This document shows, piece after piece, positions 52,826 to 61,791 of a DNA stretch of 64,000 bases. The notes below the pieces were generated by a model. It was not told the origin of the DNA. It saw only the letters and a list, made by a program, of their open reading frames with translations, and did no database searches. The stretch is taken from assembly GCA_016713405.1 (NCBI GenBank), contig JADJPF010000003.1, positions 372,001 to 436,000 on the forward strand, in the 5' to 3' direction. The position numbers and the translations under genes were made by a program. Positions within the stretch are counted from its first letter, which is position 1. Every line of letters starts with the position of its first letter. This DNA comes from Blastocatellia bacterium. GTDB lineage: Bacteria > Acidobacteriota > Blastocatellia > Chloracidobacteriales > JADJPF01.

Positions 52826-54073
52826 CTAGAGAGATTTTAAGAAGTTTATTAGATCTTGTTGTGCTGCACGGTTTAATTTTAAGAAATTTTGCTTTGATTT
52901 TTCAGCCTCTCCACCATGTGCAGTAATTGCTTGAGAAAGATCAGTTGTTCTAGCATCGTGTAAAAAGAACTTTTTGCTAGATAGCCCCCAAAGAGGTTGA
53001 GTACGCCATTCTGTTGGAGAGGCTATACCTGTTTGAATATTGTCTCTTAACTCTTCGCCCATGTCATGTAAGAGTAAATCTGAATAAAGATTAGCTTCTT
53101 GATTAGCTAAAATGGGGCTTGTTAAGTCTGGTCTTTCAGATAAATTAGCTGTAACCAAAGTAGGAATATGGCATTTAACACAGCCTAGAGATTGGAAAAT
53201 ATCTTTACCACGTTGAGCAGAACTATCTAATGGTTTTTGTGGTGGTGGAGCAAGTAAATTAATAAAGTCAACAAAAGACTCTGTAACACGCCCATCAAAA
53301 TCTTCTGCACTATTAACTGTATCACAAACAGATCTTTGACCATTAGGATGGCGATTTTGAGGGAAATCTGGATTAGATATGCCTATTTCTACTAAATAAG
53401 CATCGCCACAAAAATCTATCATTGTGGGCCAGTGTGCTTTCCAACCAAAACGACCTACACGATCTTCTTGAAAACGTGGGCTAAAGATAATATTGGGCCG
53501 TCCACTTATTCCATCACGATCACGATCGTTTGGGTCAGCATTAGCTAAAATAGCTTCATCTGTAAGAGAATCTAGTAGCCCTAATCCAAAAAGTTGTTGT
53601 GCTGCTCGAGGAGAAACAAATTGCGCTTTACGTGGTATTTGTTGTGCTTCACAACCTGGAACAAATTTTTTGTTAGATAATGGCTCACCACCAAATCTTT
53701 CTAAATCATCATACCTACCATTTTTGGTTAGGCGAGCTATTCGGAAAGTAATATCATCTAAACTATCTAATGAGCCACCTGTTACAGGCATTCCATGACA
53801 GGAAACACAAGTGCTATCGTTAAATACAGGGCCAAGACCTTCTTCTACTAAATGTTCTCGTTCAAACTCAAATTTACCACTTAAGAACCGGGCAAACATC
53901 TTACCATCTAATCCAGGAAAAGGCTCTCCTAGAGGAGTTGAAATCAATATAGATGGTTTTGTTGGTTCTTTAGTTTGTGCTTTAGGGATACTAGATGGAG
54001 ATTCAATATTTGTATAAAAAATTGGCATTAAAACCAAAGCCATTAGTATAACTAATATTTTAACTTGTCTCAT
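52826..54073 (-). CDS. Di-haem cytochrome c-type oxidoreductase (DHOR family)
   Basis: The protein has a signal-like N-terminus (ILVILMALVLMPIFYTNI) and two haem c motifs, CVSCH near 91 (STCVSCHGMPVTGGS) and CVKCH near 298 (GCVKCHIPTL). GLGLLDSLTDEAILANADPNDRDRDGISGRPN with an Asp-rich loop and the tail LWGLSSKKFFLHDARTTDLSQAI match the DUF1111/di-haem oxidoreductase family. The haem ligation implies a periplasmic redox role. It sits upstream of the cupredoxin/kinase unit and downstream of the porin, both on the same strand. Confidence 0.88.
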   Translation of the reverse strand: MRQVKILVILMALVLMPIFYTNIESPSSIPKAQTKEPTKPSILISTPLGEPFPGLDGKMFARFLSGKFEFEREHLVEEGLGPVFNDSTCVSCHGMPVTGGSLDSLDDITFRIARLTKNGRYDDLERFGGEPLSNKKFVPGCEAQQIPRKAQFVSPRAAQQLFGLGLLDSLTDEAILANADPNDRDRDGISGRPNIIFSPRFQEDRVGRFGWKAHWPTMIDFCGDAYLVEIGISNPDFPQNRHPNGQRSVCDTVNSAEDFDGRVTESFVDFINLLAPPPQKPLDSSAQRGKDIFQSLGCVKCHIPTLVTANLSERPDLTSPILANQEANLYSDLLLHDMGEELRDNIQTGIASPTEWRTQPLWGLSSKKFFLHDARTTDLSQAITAHGGEAEKSKQNFLKLNRAAQQDLINFLKSL

Positions 54074-54110
54074 CTTTGTCTTGCTCCCTTAAAATGCTAG
54101 CCTTATTACT

Positions 54111-55868
54111 TTAGAAAGAATATCCAAAGCCAACATTAATATGGTTATTAACTTTACTTGGTTCAGTTGTAAAGTAAGTTTGCATAAAACGATATTCTGT
54201 AGAAATAATAAAGTTGGAACGGAAACGATAAAGGATATTACCTGAAAAAGTTCGGTTATTAGCACGAGATGTGCCAGCAGCTAAGTCAAAACGTGTTCCT
54301 GCCAAATCTTCGTTATAAGGATCATCCAACCCATAAGCAAAGTGAATGGCAACATTATTTATAGGACGAACTTGAAGTTGGGCCCAACCTCCTCGGCTAC
54401 GTACACCAATAGCACGGCTACCATAGATTGGAAATACAATGCCTTGAACAATAGCACCACCTAGACCGCCTAGAGAACGTCCCCAGAAAACCTCACCTGT
54501 TAGGGTCATTTTATTGCCTAGAGGAATAATATAATCACCTGTAACAGCAACAGAATTAATGGTTACACCAGGTCTACCTATATCTTTTCTTTCAGGTACA
54601 GCTAAATGCCGGCCATAATGAACGCCGATTCCTACTTGAAATGGTTGAGGGTCAAAAGCCAAATAAGCGTTTGTAGGTGCGCTAGCTAAATCACCTCGTT
54701 GATAGCTAAATCTGGTTTCAAAAGCTGGCATTCTTGAGCGTTCGCCAGCATCAGGACGGGTTTCAAATTGAAATTCTGTATTAGTTTGACCGTTATAAGG
54801 TGCAAGTATCCCGCCTTCAATTGTAAAACGCTCGTTTTCACGGTCAACTAGCCTATAAGCAACCTTAGCTTGAGGAGTCCATGACCAAAGATTGCCTGAC
54901 TCGGCTAAAGCTGGAAACCCTACTTGTGCTAAAGATGTTGGGTTAAGAGGCGTTACTATTGGGTCATCTTGACCAACAATAAAAGCAAAACGTCCTGACT
55001 CTAGTTTTGCTCTAGCTATCCTTAAGCGCAGTGGACTAAAGGCACGTCCATTATAAACAGGAGGGTTGCCACCAAAGAAGTCTAATTGTAAGTCGCCAGA
55101 TAAACGCCAATCACCTATTTTAGGAGCAAAAAAGGAAAAACCTAGTTGGGTTTGCCTAATAGTAGCACCAAAATTTGCACCATTTTCTAAAGAAATATTC
55201 TTACCACCCAACAAATAAAGCCCTGTTGGAGGGTCATCTGTGCCAGCAGTATTGTAATAAGTATTAAACAGAAGTGTGCCAGAGAGCTTTACATTAAAAT
55301 GCTCAGCAGTTTCTACAGACAGACGGCTAGAATCTTGAAGTCTTTTTTCATGCACATCTATTAGATCTTTTAATTCTGATACACGATCATTAACACTATT
55401 AAGCGTTAGTTGATCATCATCTTCATAAGTGATAAATTCTTCTTCTTGTTGACCTTGATTATTTTCGTTTTGAGGTAGAACAGCTTTAGTTACTTTAGGT
55501 TTATTACTACTAACTAGGGAATTAGTTTCTACTTTGACTCGGTTAAGCTCAGCTTCTGTTTCTTGTAAACGCCGGTTGGTTTCAACTACTTGCTTTTCTA
55601 ATTCTGTAGCACGAGCCGTAGCAGTATTGGCTGCTTCACGTGCGGCTTTAGCTTCTGCTTCTGCTCGCTCTAGTCTAAGTATAATGGTGCTAAGATCTAC
55701 GCTACTATTGCTGTTGTTGGTGTTTTTCTTTTCTGCTGTCTCTGTGGTCTTATTGTCGCCTTTTTCACCTTCATTAGTTAGTGCTAAAATTGATGGGTGA
55801 AACAGCGTAAAAGCAAGTATTAGTAAAGCAAACCGACTAAATAAACTGTTAGAAAGCTTCTTTAACAT
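54111..55868 (-). CDS. Outer-membrane porin with N-terminal coiled coil
   Basis: The 585-residue protein has a signal peptide (FALLILAFTLFHPSILALT) and a Ser/Thr/Asn-rich linker. A long coiled coil at about 55-115 follows (LRLERAEAEAKAAREAANTA is part of it), a second short helix (VNDRVSELKDLIDVHEKRLQ), and then a strand-rich barrel (WRLSGDLQLDFFGGNPPV, FAFIVGQDDPIVTPLNP). The end, NHINVGFGYSF, has the typical C-terminal Phe of barrels. It belongs to the trimer-forming porins with periplasmic coiled coils, similar in style to DcaP-like or BBP2 proteins. Exact family uncertain. Confidence 0.8.
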   Translation of the reverse strand: MLKKLSNSLFSRFALLILAFTLFHPSILALTNEGEKGDNKTTETAEKKNTNNSNSSVDLSTIILRLERAEAEAKAAREAANTATARATELEKQVVETNRRLQETEAELNRVKVETNSLVSSNKPKVTKAVLPQNENNQGQQEEEFITYEDDDQLTLNSVNDRVSELKDLIDVHEKRLQDSSRLSVETAEHFNVKLSGTLLFNTYYNTAGTDDPPTGLYLLGGKNISLENGANFGATIRQTQLGFSFFAPKIGDWRLSGDLQLDFFGGNPPVYNGRAFSPLRLRIARAKLESGRFAFIVGQDDPIVTPLNPTSLAQVGFPALAESGNLWSWTPQAKVAYRLVDRENERFTIEGGILAPYNGQTNTEFQFETRPDAGERSRMPAFETRFSYQRGDLASAPTNAYLAFDPQPFQVGIGVHYGRHLAVPERKDIGRPGVTINSVAVTGDYIIPLGNKMTLTGEVFWGRSLGGLGGAIVQGIVFPIYGSRAIGVRSRGGWAQLQVRPINNVAIHFAYGLDDPYNEDLAGTRFDLAAGTSRANNRTFSGNILYRFRSNFIISTEYRFMQTYFTTEPSKVNNHINVGFGYSF

Positions 55869-55898
55869 TTTTCCCCCTAGGAGTTAATAAACTCAAGC

Positions 55899-57116
55899 TT
55901 ATTTTTTCTCATGAAATTCTGCTATAACTTCTTCTAAAGTTCGCCAAGCTTGTTCGATACGCTCACGTGCAGAAATTACTTTAGCTTCTAAATCTGGTAA
56001 ACGTACATAAGTTAAACCTTGGCTTTTTAACCAATCATTTACCTTAATAATTTCTTCTTGTTGCAATCCTAATACTTCAAGCGAATTATTAAGTAATAAA
56101 CTAAGTTTTTGGTATTGCTCTTCTATCGCCTGATTATTAGGATAAGAAGATAAATTTTCTAATATTGTGTCAGTTTCTTCAAGCACACAAACCGAAGGAT
56201 CACTTAATAAACGGGTTCGCTTGTGAGATTTTTCTGGATCTCGATCTGGATCAAAAATAAACAATGGTGTAACACTTGGTGGCCTTGTTAATTCACGGCT
56301 AGATGTTTCAGGTAATCCTTCTCCTGTTAAATGTGCGATTACTACAGTAATATTATCTTTACCTCCTCGCTCATTAGCTAAAGTTATAAGGAGTTGACAT
56401 GCTTCTGATAAAGAAGAAGTATTTTTGATAACCTGTAATATTTCTTGTTCTAAAACATTATTTGAGAGTCCATCACTACAAAGGACTAGATAGTCTTTTT
56501 GCTGAAGGCATAGCTTACGTACATCAACCTGAATTAATTCTTCTAATCCAACGGCTTGTAAAATAATATTTTTACGTGGATGTTCGGTTGCTTGTTCAGG
56601 GGTAAGTAATCCCCTGGAAATCATTAATTCTACTAGTGATTGATCTGTAGTAATTTGTGTAACTCGATTTTGACGGATCAGGTAGGCTCTTGAGTCACCA
56701 ACTTGAGCAATATAAGCTGCATCTTCTTCTATTAAAATTGCTGTTACAGTGGCTGACATTCCTCTATAAGCAGGGCTTTCTTTACTATAATTCCAAACAA
56801 CATAATTAGCCTGTTCTACAGAAGCAATCAAGCGATCATGTGCGGGTATTGCCCAAGAAAGTCTACCCAAAGATTCATTAATAGAATGTACAGTAAGTTG
56901 GCTAGCTATTTCTCCCGCATTTGCTCCACCAACTCCATCTGAAACAATCATCAAAAAACTATTTTCGTTAGCGTTATAAACTTCTTCTGTGCTACTAGGA
57001 AAAGTCTTGCCATTACGAAAATCTGCCATTAAAAAACTATCTTCATTGTTTTTACGTAAAATTCCAACGTCAGTAATTCCGGCTACATTAATATGTACTT
57101 TATTATTATTACTCAT
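55899..57116 (-). CDS. PP2C-type protein phosphatase with helical tail
   Basis: The 405-residue protein has a complete PP2C domain: AGITDVGILRKNNEDSF, LMIVSDGVGGANAGEI, IAQVGDSRAYLI, LVLCSDGLSNNV and GGKDNITVVIA, so it should be active. The linker (FDPDRDPEKSHKRTRLLSDPS) and the helical tail (LLLNNSLEVLGLQQEEIIKV, DWLKSQGLTYVRLPDLEAKV) align with the degenerate copy at 1833-2915, which identifies that gene as a paralogue. It is monocistronic, 30 bases downstream of nothing and upstream of the porin. Confidence 0.9.
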   Translation of the reverse strand: MSNNNKVHINVAGITDVGILRKNNEDSFLMADFRNGKTFPSSTEEVYNANENSFLMIVSDGVGGANAGEIASQLTVHSINESLGRLSWAIPAHDRLIASVEQANYVVWNYSKESPAYRGMSATVTAILIEEDAAYIAQVGDSRAYLIRQNRVTQITTDQSLVELMISRGLLTPEQATEHPRKNIILQAVGLEELIQVDVRKLCLQQKDYLVLCSDGLSNNVLEQEILQVIKNTSSLSEACQLLITLANERGGKDNITVVIAHLTGEGLPETSSRELTRPPSVTPLFIFDPDRDPEKSHKRTRLLSDPSVCVLEETDTILENLSSYPNNQAIEEQYQKLSLLLNNSLEVLGLQQEEIIKVNDWLKSQGLTYVRLPDLEAKVISARERIEQAWRTLEEVIAEFHEKK

Positions 57117-57435
57117 ATAAAATTTTCAAGCAGTCACTAAGTTTAGTTTAGGGGGCAACTAATCAGATAAATTTATTTAAACAATTAGTTATAAAAGATA
57201 TTAGGGCTAAATTATACACAGCAAAAAACCTATGAACAACCTACTTTTTCTTTATTTAGTATATTAATTATAAATATTTAATGTTTAGAAAGAAGCAAAA
57301 ATTTTTGTTCTAAAAATTGCCTAGACGTTGCTTTAATAGTGGGATATGGTGTTTGATTGCTTGCATTTAAGGATTTCTTCAATTATTCTGTTGGCTTGCT
57401 ATTTTCAATAAATAATTATTTATGTGGGGCTATTA
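57117..57435. promoter_or_regulatory. Divergent intergenic region
   Basis: These 319 AT-rich bases separate the PP2C gene from the SnoaL-like gene and hold no gene or strong repeat. The promoters of both should lie here, but none can be pointed to. Confidence 0.4.
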
Positions 57436-57861
57436 ATGACTTTAGAACAAACCGCAGTAGAGGCGGTCAATGCAGAGTTTTATAAAGCATTGGAAAGCTG
57501 TAATCTTGCAGCAATGGAAAAAGTTTGGTTACATGAAAGTTGGGTTCGTTGCGTTCATCCAGGGTCAGAAATACTTGTAGGATGGCCGGAAATTCGCCGT
57601 AGTTGGGTATCTATATTTGGTAATACTCATGGGATGAAAGTTTCATTAACGAATATTTTTATTAAAACTATAGGTGATTTTGCTTGGGTAGAATGTACGG
57701 AAAACATTGCAACATTTTTTGAACAAGGTTTTACTTCTGGACAGGCGCAAACAACAAATATTTACTTAAAAGTAAAAGATAAATGGCTAATGGTGCATCA
57801 TCATGCCTCTCCATTGCCGATGGATGTTCCAGATGATTGGAATGACGATATATTACAATAA
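57436..57861 (+). CDS. NTF2-fold / SnoaL-like domain protein
   Basis: From ATG 57436 (MTLEQTAVEAVNAEFYKALE) the 141-residue protein is one NTF2-like domain (SnoaL_3/DUF4440 type). Typical elements are EKVWLHESWVRCVHPGSEILVGWPEIRRSW and TTNIYLKVKDKWLMVHHHAS. A GTG four codons upstream is less likely. It could be a small enzyme or a protein that sequesters a ligand. It lies 28 bases before the acyl-CoA dehydrogenase and may be co-transcribed with it. Confidence 0.85.
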   Translation: MTLEQTAVEAVNAEFYKALESCNLAAMEKVWLHESWVRCVHPGSEILVGWPEIRRSWVSIFGNTHGMKVSLTNIFIKTIGDFAWVECTENIATFFEQGFTSGQAQTTNIYLKVKDKWLMVHHHASPLPMDVPDDWNDDILQ

Positions 57862-57889
57862 GTTTTTTTAAGTTTTTTTGGAGGATTTA

Positions 57890-58837
57890 ATGGACGAATT
57901 ATTATCAAAAGAAAATTTGAAGTATCGTGAGCAGACTAGGGAGATAGCAGAGCGTTATGTGCGTCCTGTCGCAGCAGAGTTAGATAGAATTGCAGAATAT
58001 CCTTGGTCAGTGGTGAGAGCATTACAAGAAGCAGGTTTGATGGGTGTTTGGATTCCAAAAGAATATGGTGGACATGGTGCAGGTGTTCTTAATCTATGTA
58101 TAGTTGTAGAAGAACTTTCTAAAGCTTGTGGTGGTGTAGGGGTGACTTATGCAGTTAATGCTTTAGGTTCTTTTCCATTAATTTTAGGTGGAACAGAAGA
58201 GCAAAAGAAAAAATACTTACCTGATTTAGCTTCTGGCCGTAAATTAATTGCTTTTGGTTTATCGGAAAAGAAATCTGGCTCAGATGCAGGTAGTTTGCAA
58301 ACTCGTGCAACAAAGAGTGGAGATGACTACCTTATCAATGGTGAAAAAAAATGGAACACCAACGGAGGAGCAGCAGATATTTATAGCGTTTTTACTACGG
58401 TAAACCCTGAAAGAGGCGGGCGAGGAATTACAGCTTTTATTGTTGAAAAAGGCATGGAAGGCTTCCGAATAGGCAAAAAAGAAGATTTAATGGGCATTCG
58501 TTGTGTACCTGTTCATGAACTGCATTTTGAAAATTGCCGTGTTTCACCTGATAGATTGCTTGGTGGTAAAGAAGGTCATGGATCTGCGCGTGCTGCTGAT
58601 TTGGGAGCAAAAAATGTTTCTAAATTTGCTGCTATGGCAAAAGTTTTTGCTACAGATACGGCAATGGCTGTGACAACAAATTGTGTACAACTTTTTGGCG
58701 GTTATGGTTATTGCAAAGATTATCCAATAGAAAAATATATGCGTGATGCTAAGATTACTCAAATTTATGAAGGTACAAATCAAGTTCAACGTGTTGTTAT
58801 TAGCCGCGCATTAATTAAAGAAGCCGCAGGTGGCTAG
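57890..58837 (+). CDS. Acyl-CoA dehydrogenase, shortened internally
   Basis: From ATG 57890 (MDELLSKENL, after GGAGGATTTA) the protein has 315 residues; the family has about 380. The N-terminal half is intact (GVWIPKEYGGHGAG, AFGLSEKKSGSDAGSLQTRA). The C-terminal signature FGGYGYCKDYPIEKYMRDAKITQIYEGTNQVQR with the catalytic Glu is present. Between LLGGKEGHG and SARAADLGAKNVSKFAAMAKV about 55-60 residues are missing. That segment normally holds the helices with the YAxxRxQFGxP motif that helps hold FAD and the neighbouring subunit. It is an in-frame deletion and the protein is probably inactive, unless the assembly has lost the bases. Confidence 0.85.
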   Translation: MDELLSKENLKYREQTREIAERYVRPVAAELDRIAEYPWSVVRALQEAGLMGVWIPKEYGGHGAGVLNLCIVVEELSKACGGVGVTYAVNALGSFPLILGGTEEQKKKYLPDLASGRKLIAFGLSEKKSGSDAGSLQTRATKSGDDYLINGEKKWNTNGGAADIYSVFTTVNPERGGRGITAFIVEKGMEGFRIGKKEDLMGIRCVPVHELHFENCRVSPDRLLGGKEGHGSARAADLGAKNVSKFAAMAKVFATDTAMAVTTNCVQLFGGYGYCKDYPIEKYMRDAKITQIYEGTNQVQRVVISRALIKEAAGG

Positions 58838-58863
58838 AATCTAGTTTTTAAGGAGAAACCCTT

Positions 58864-59397
58864 ATGAGACAACATCTAGTTCTAAGTGCTGTTGGGACAG
58901 ATCAAGTTGGATTAATGGAAAGAATTTCACGTTTTATCCAAGAACGTGATGCAAATATTGAAGATAGCCGAATGGCTGTTTTTTCTGGAGAGTTTGCAAT
59001 AATTATGTTGATTACTGGCTCGGAAGATGGCCTAAAAAGTATTGAAGCTAGCCAAAATGAACTTGGAGAACTTACAGGCTTAAATATTTTTATGCGCCGG
59101 CCTTCAGAGAAAAAATATAGCGAACCAATGGTTCCTTGTCGTCTAACAGCATCATCTTTAGATCATCCTGGAATAGTTCATCGTCTAACTAGTCAATTAG
59201 CTCAAAGTGGTATCAATATTGAATCTATGGAAACAAAAAGTTATGCTGCTCCAATGAGTGCTACACCAATGTTTCGATTTGAAGCAATTATCTCTGTACC
59301 GGGTAGGATAAACTTACCTTTACTTAGAATGGATTTGCAATCTATTGGTGAGGAAGAAAATATTGATATTGAGTTAACAGTTATGCGGGAACGCTAA
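58864..59397 (+). CDS. Double ACT-domain protein, GcvR-like
   Basis: The 177-residue protein has two ACT domains: residues 3-85 (VLSAVGTDQVGLMERISRFIQE, NIEDSRMAVFSGEFAIIMLI) and 92-172 (CRLTASSLDHPGIVHRLTSQLAQSGINIESMETK). This is the GcvR/UPF-type arrangement in which two ACT domains bind amino acids. A regulatory role in glycine or other amino-acid metabolism is inferred from the family only. It follows the acyl-CoA dehydrogenase gene closely (ATG after AAGGAGAAACCCTT). Confidence 0.85.
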   Translation: MRQHLVLSAVGTDQVGLMERISRFIQERDANIEDSRMAVFSGEFAIIMLITGSEDGLKSIEASQNELGELTGLNIFMRRPSEKKYSEPMVPCRLTASSLDHPGIVHRLTSQLAQSGINIESMETKSYAAPMSATPMFRFEAIISVPGRINLPLLRMDLQSIGEEENIDIELTVMRER

Positions 59398-59417
59398 TTA
59401 GTTTAGTATAAAGAAAT

Positions 59418-59465
59418 TAAAGGTTGTTATATCAATAAGATAATTTATCGATATAACAACCTTTA
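59418..59465. terminator. Bidirectional terminator
   Basis: AAAGGTTGTTATATC (59419-59433) pairs perfectly with GATATAACAACCTTT (59450-59464), with one more T-A pair outside. It separates the ACT-domain gene from the convergent coiled-coil gene. Confidence 0.85.
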
Positions 59466-59471
59466 TTGCTT

Positions 59472-60809
59472 TTAAAGTCTTACATTAAAATGTGCTGGTA
59501 ATTTTTTATTTACACTGCCGCGCTTAATATTTTTATGTTTTCTTTCGCTAACCATGACTAAATCTTCAAGTGCTTCTTCTACTTGGTCAGCACCTTCAAG
59601 GATTTGTTCAACAGCTTGTGCTGCTGAAGGTGAAAAGGTGTCTTTAACCTCGTCTTTAATGTCTCCTAGATCAGCATTAACAGAGTTTACAGCTAATTGT
59701 CCTTCGTCGATAACTTCACGTGAGGCTTCTTCAAAATTAGCTTCTATTAATTTACCACAATTTATCAGTGTGGCACCAAGCAAACCTAGATTGCCTTGTA
59801 TTGAACGCCAGCATTGATCAATCTTTTCTGGAGTTTGCCACAAAATAGCAGACATTTTTTCTGGTATTCCTAGGGCTTGACGATTGCCTAAATCTTTTTC
59901 TAGTTGTTCTGGGACAAAAGCAAGTTGTTGTAGAGCTACTTCTAAATCATTACGAAATAGACTTGTAGTATCCATTATATTCATTAAGCTTGTAAAAAGT
60001 GCGCGAAAACCTCTTTCTACTGTCTTAAATCCATCTGCTTCACCATTATTTACTTGGTCAAAGCCAGCGCGAATATCACTTAAACTACCTAATAATAAAT
60101 GAATTGAGCCTTCTGCTGTTTCTAACATTAAGTTAGTTACATTAGAAATATTAGTTAAGTTTTGGGAGAAGTTTTGTTTTGATTTACGTAGGGCTAAAGC
60201 TCGCATGCTATTATCTCTTAGATCTGGTGTAGGGATGCGGGATTGGCGTTTATTCATATCCAGCATAAATTCATCAATAGCACCTCGAATTGCTACTAGT
60301 TCTGTTACTGTAGAATTAAAGAGAGTATCACCAATATTGAGCATTTCTGTAACTGCTCTTTCTACAGTTTCTTCAATATCTACAACAAGTTTTTGTCCCA
60401 TATGGGAAATTTTTTGTAAACGTTCATCTAAGCCTTTTGGAATACCTGTATTAGTTTGGCTAAGTTCTTTTAATTGCTCAATTCCTTCAGACACTTGTTG
60501 TAGGCCGTCCTGGAGGTCTTGAACGCTTTTTTGTGTTTTTTCCTCCATTTCTTCTACAGATTCGGGGTCTTCCTGGTCAGATTTTCCACCTTCAGACTCG
60601 CGGTCAGTATATCTAGCTTCTTGGGATTCCTGAGATTGTTGGACTGGGACGGCTTCACCTTGTTGATGGACAAGTTGCGCCATATCGGGGTTTTGTATAT
60701 TTGGATCATTTAGCTTTTCATTTTTATTTTGCTGAACATTTTGCTGTTGTTGTTGCTCGCGTGCTATTTCTATAGGAGAATAACCGCCTTGGATACGATT
60801 AACAGACAT
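59472..60809 (-). CDS. Unknown helical protein with Gln-rich N-terminus
   Basis: The 445-residue protein starts MSVNRIQGGYSPIEIAREQQ, then a Gln/Asn/Glu-rich disordered region to about 90. It is helical to the end: a coiled coil (VEEMEEKTQKSVQDLQDGLQ, VSEGIEQLKELSQ) and a bundle with TLFNSTVTELVAIRGAIDEFML. There is no signal peptide or membrane helix. I do not recognise a family. The disordered polar N-terminus and long helical body are in the style of type III secreted proteins, and the next gene upstream has a CesT-like domain. No secretion genes are in the window. Confidence 0.5.
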   Translation of the reverse strand: MSVNRIQGGYSPIEIAREQQQQQNVQQNKNEKLNDPNIQNPDMAQLVHQQGEAVPVQQSQESQEARYTDRESEGGKSDQEDPESVEEMEEKTQKSVQDLQDGLQQVSEGIEQLKELSQTNTGIPKGLDERLQKISHMGQKLVVDIEETVERAVTEMLNIGDTLFNSTVTELVAIRGAIDEFMLDMNKRQSRIPTPDLRDNSMRALALRKSKQNFSQNLTNISNVTNLMLETAEGSIHLLLGSLSDIRAGFDQVNNGEADGFKTVERGFRALFTSLMNIMDTTSLFRNDLEVALQQLAFVPEQLEKDLGNRQALGIPEKMSAILWQTPEKIDQCWRSIQGNLGLLGATLINCGKLIEANFEEASREVIDEGQLAVNSVNADLGDIKDEVKDTFSPSAAQAVEQILEGADQVEEALEDLVMVSERKHKNIKRGSVNKKLPAHFNVRL

Positions 60810-60849
60810 TTTGGGGGCCTCCCAGATTTTATTTAGCTAAAAATTTATC

Positions 60850-61608
60850 TTAAGCAAGTATGCCACCCATACGATAAATAATATAGGCAATTGTTAAAAA
60901 TCCTGTAGCTTTATCAATATAGCGTTCTACTTTGACTTTTTTATCTTTTGCTGCTGGTCTATTAAGCAGTGCTGAAGAGGCTGTCATAGGCTTGGAGAGC
61001 TTTTGATAATTTGAACGCCATTGATTTGCAGAAGAATAAAAATTTCTTACAAGAGTTTCAAAATCAAGACCATTAAGCTTTTTCATTTCACTGCCAAGGC
61101 ATAAAAAAACCGTTGTTCCAGAGCTATTAAGCGATAAATAAGTGCCATCTTCAGAGCCAGGTTGATTAGCAATATATTCTTTTACTTGGCTAGGAATCCC
61201 ACTAGTATTTTTATCTAAAATAGTATAAAAACATAAAGTTCCATCTGGTGCTAGTTCCATAGTTAATTGAACGGATTCATCACCATCCCCAAGAAGTAGA
61301 GAACAGCGATTTTGATCATTTAGTTCTAAATCAGGTAGCCCAATCATTTCACCAAAGTTTTGAAGTAGACCATTTAACAAATTAACATCTTGTTGTGAAC
61401 TGCTGCTACGTCCACCACTGCTTTGTTGTTGATTTTGATTTTGCTGTTGAATTGCTGCATTAGGTTGACTATTAACACGTCCTAAGCCAGCAAAGGCAGA
61501 ACTAGAACTGCTAGAAGTACTGGAAGTGCTACTAGTGCTAGAGTTTCTACTGACGCTAGATGTATTAGAGGAACTATTAACAGAGCTAGAAACTTGTCTT
61601 AAAGCCAT
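60850..61608 (-). CDS. CesT-like (type III secretion chaperone fold) domain with Ser-rich N-terminus
   Basis: The first 65 residues are Ser/Thr/Gln-rich and disordered. From about 72 to 200 the order of elements resembles a CesT/Tir chaperone fold: LLNGLLQNFGEMIGLPDLEL, then a strand SLLLGDGDESVQLTMELAPDGTLCFYTIL, then NSSGTTVFLCLGSEMKKLNGLDFETLVRNFYSSANQWR with the typical Leu-Asp-Phe-x-x-Leu helix. The last 20 residues are hydrophobic (ATGFLTIAYIIYRMGGILA). Chaperones usually lack such extensions. It is 40 bases upstream of the helical gene at 59472 and probably co-transcribed. Confidence 0.5.
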   Translation of the reverse strand: MALRQVSSSVNSSSNTSSVSRNSSTSSTSSTSSSSSSAFAGLGRVNSQPNAAIQQQNQNQQQSSGGRSSSSQQDVNLLNGLLQNFGEMIGLPDLELNDQNRCSLLLGDGDESVQLTMELAPDGTLCFYTILDKNTSGIPSQVKEYIANQPGSEDGTYLSLNSSGTTVFLCLGSEMKKLNGLDFETLVRNFYSSANQWRSNYQKLSKPMTASSALLNRPAAKDKKVKVERYIDKATGFLTIAYIIYRMGGILA

Positions 61609-61740
61609 AGCTTTTTCCTTAATTTGTAAGTTGATTGATAAAGTATTTAAGTTATCGGCTAAATTAGATTATAAGTTGACATAAGGCTCTTTGATTATAC
61701 TACGTTGATTTGATATGGCGAGAGTTTTTAGCAAAATGAA

Positions 61741-61769
61741 AAAGGTATCCTAATTTTTAGGATACCTTT
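61741..61769 (-). terminator. Rho-independent terminator
   Basis: AAAGGTATCCTA pairs perfectly with TAGGATACCTTT around loop ATTTT. On the minus strand it lies 22 bases after the secreted protein gene at 61792 and is followed by TTCATTTTGC. Confidence 0.8.
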
Positions 61770-61791
61770 ATTTAATATGAGAGTTAGAAAA

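Noticed and set aside
59472..61608. Claiming a type III secretion locus
   Set aside because: No needle, ring, ATPase or export genes are in the window; only fold-level resemblance is seen.
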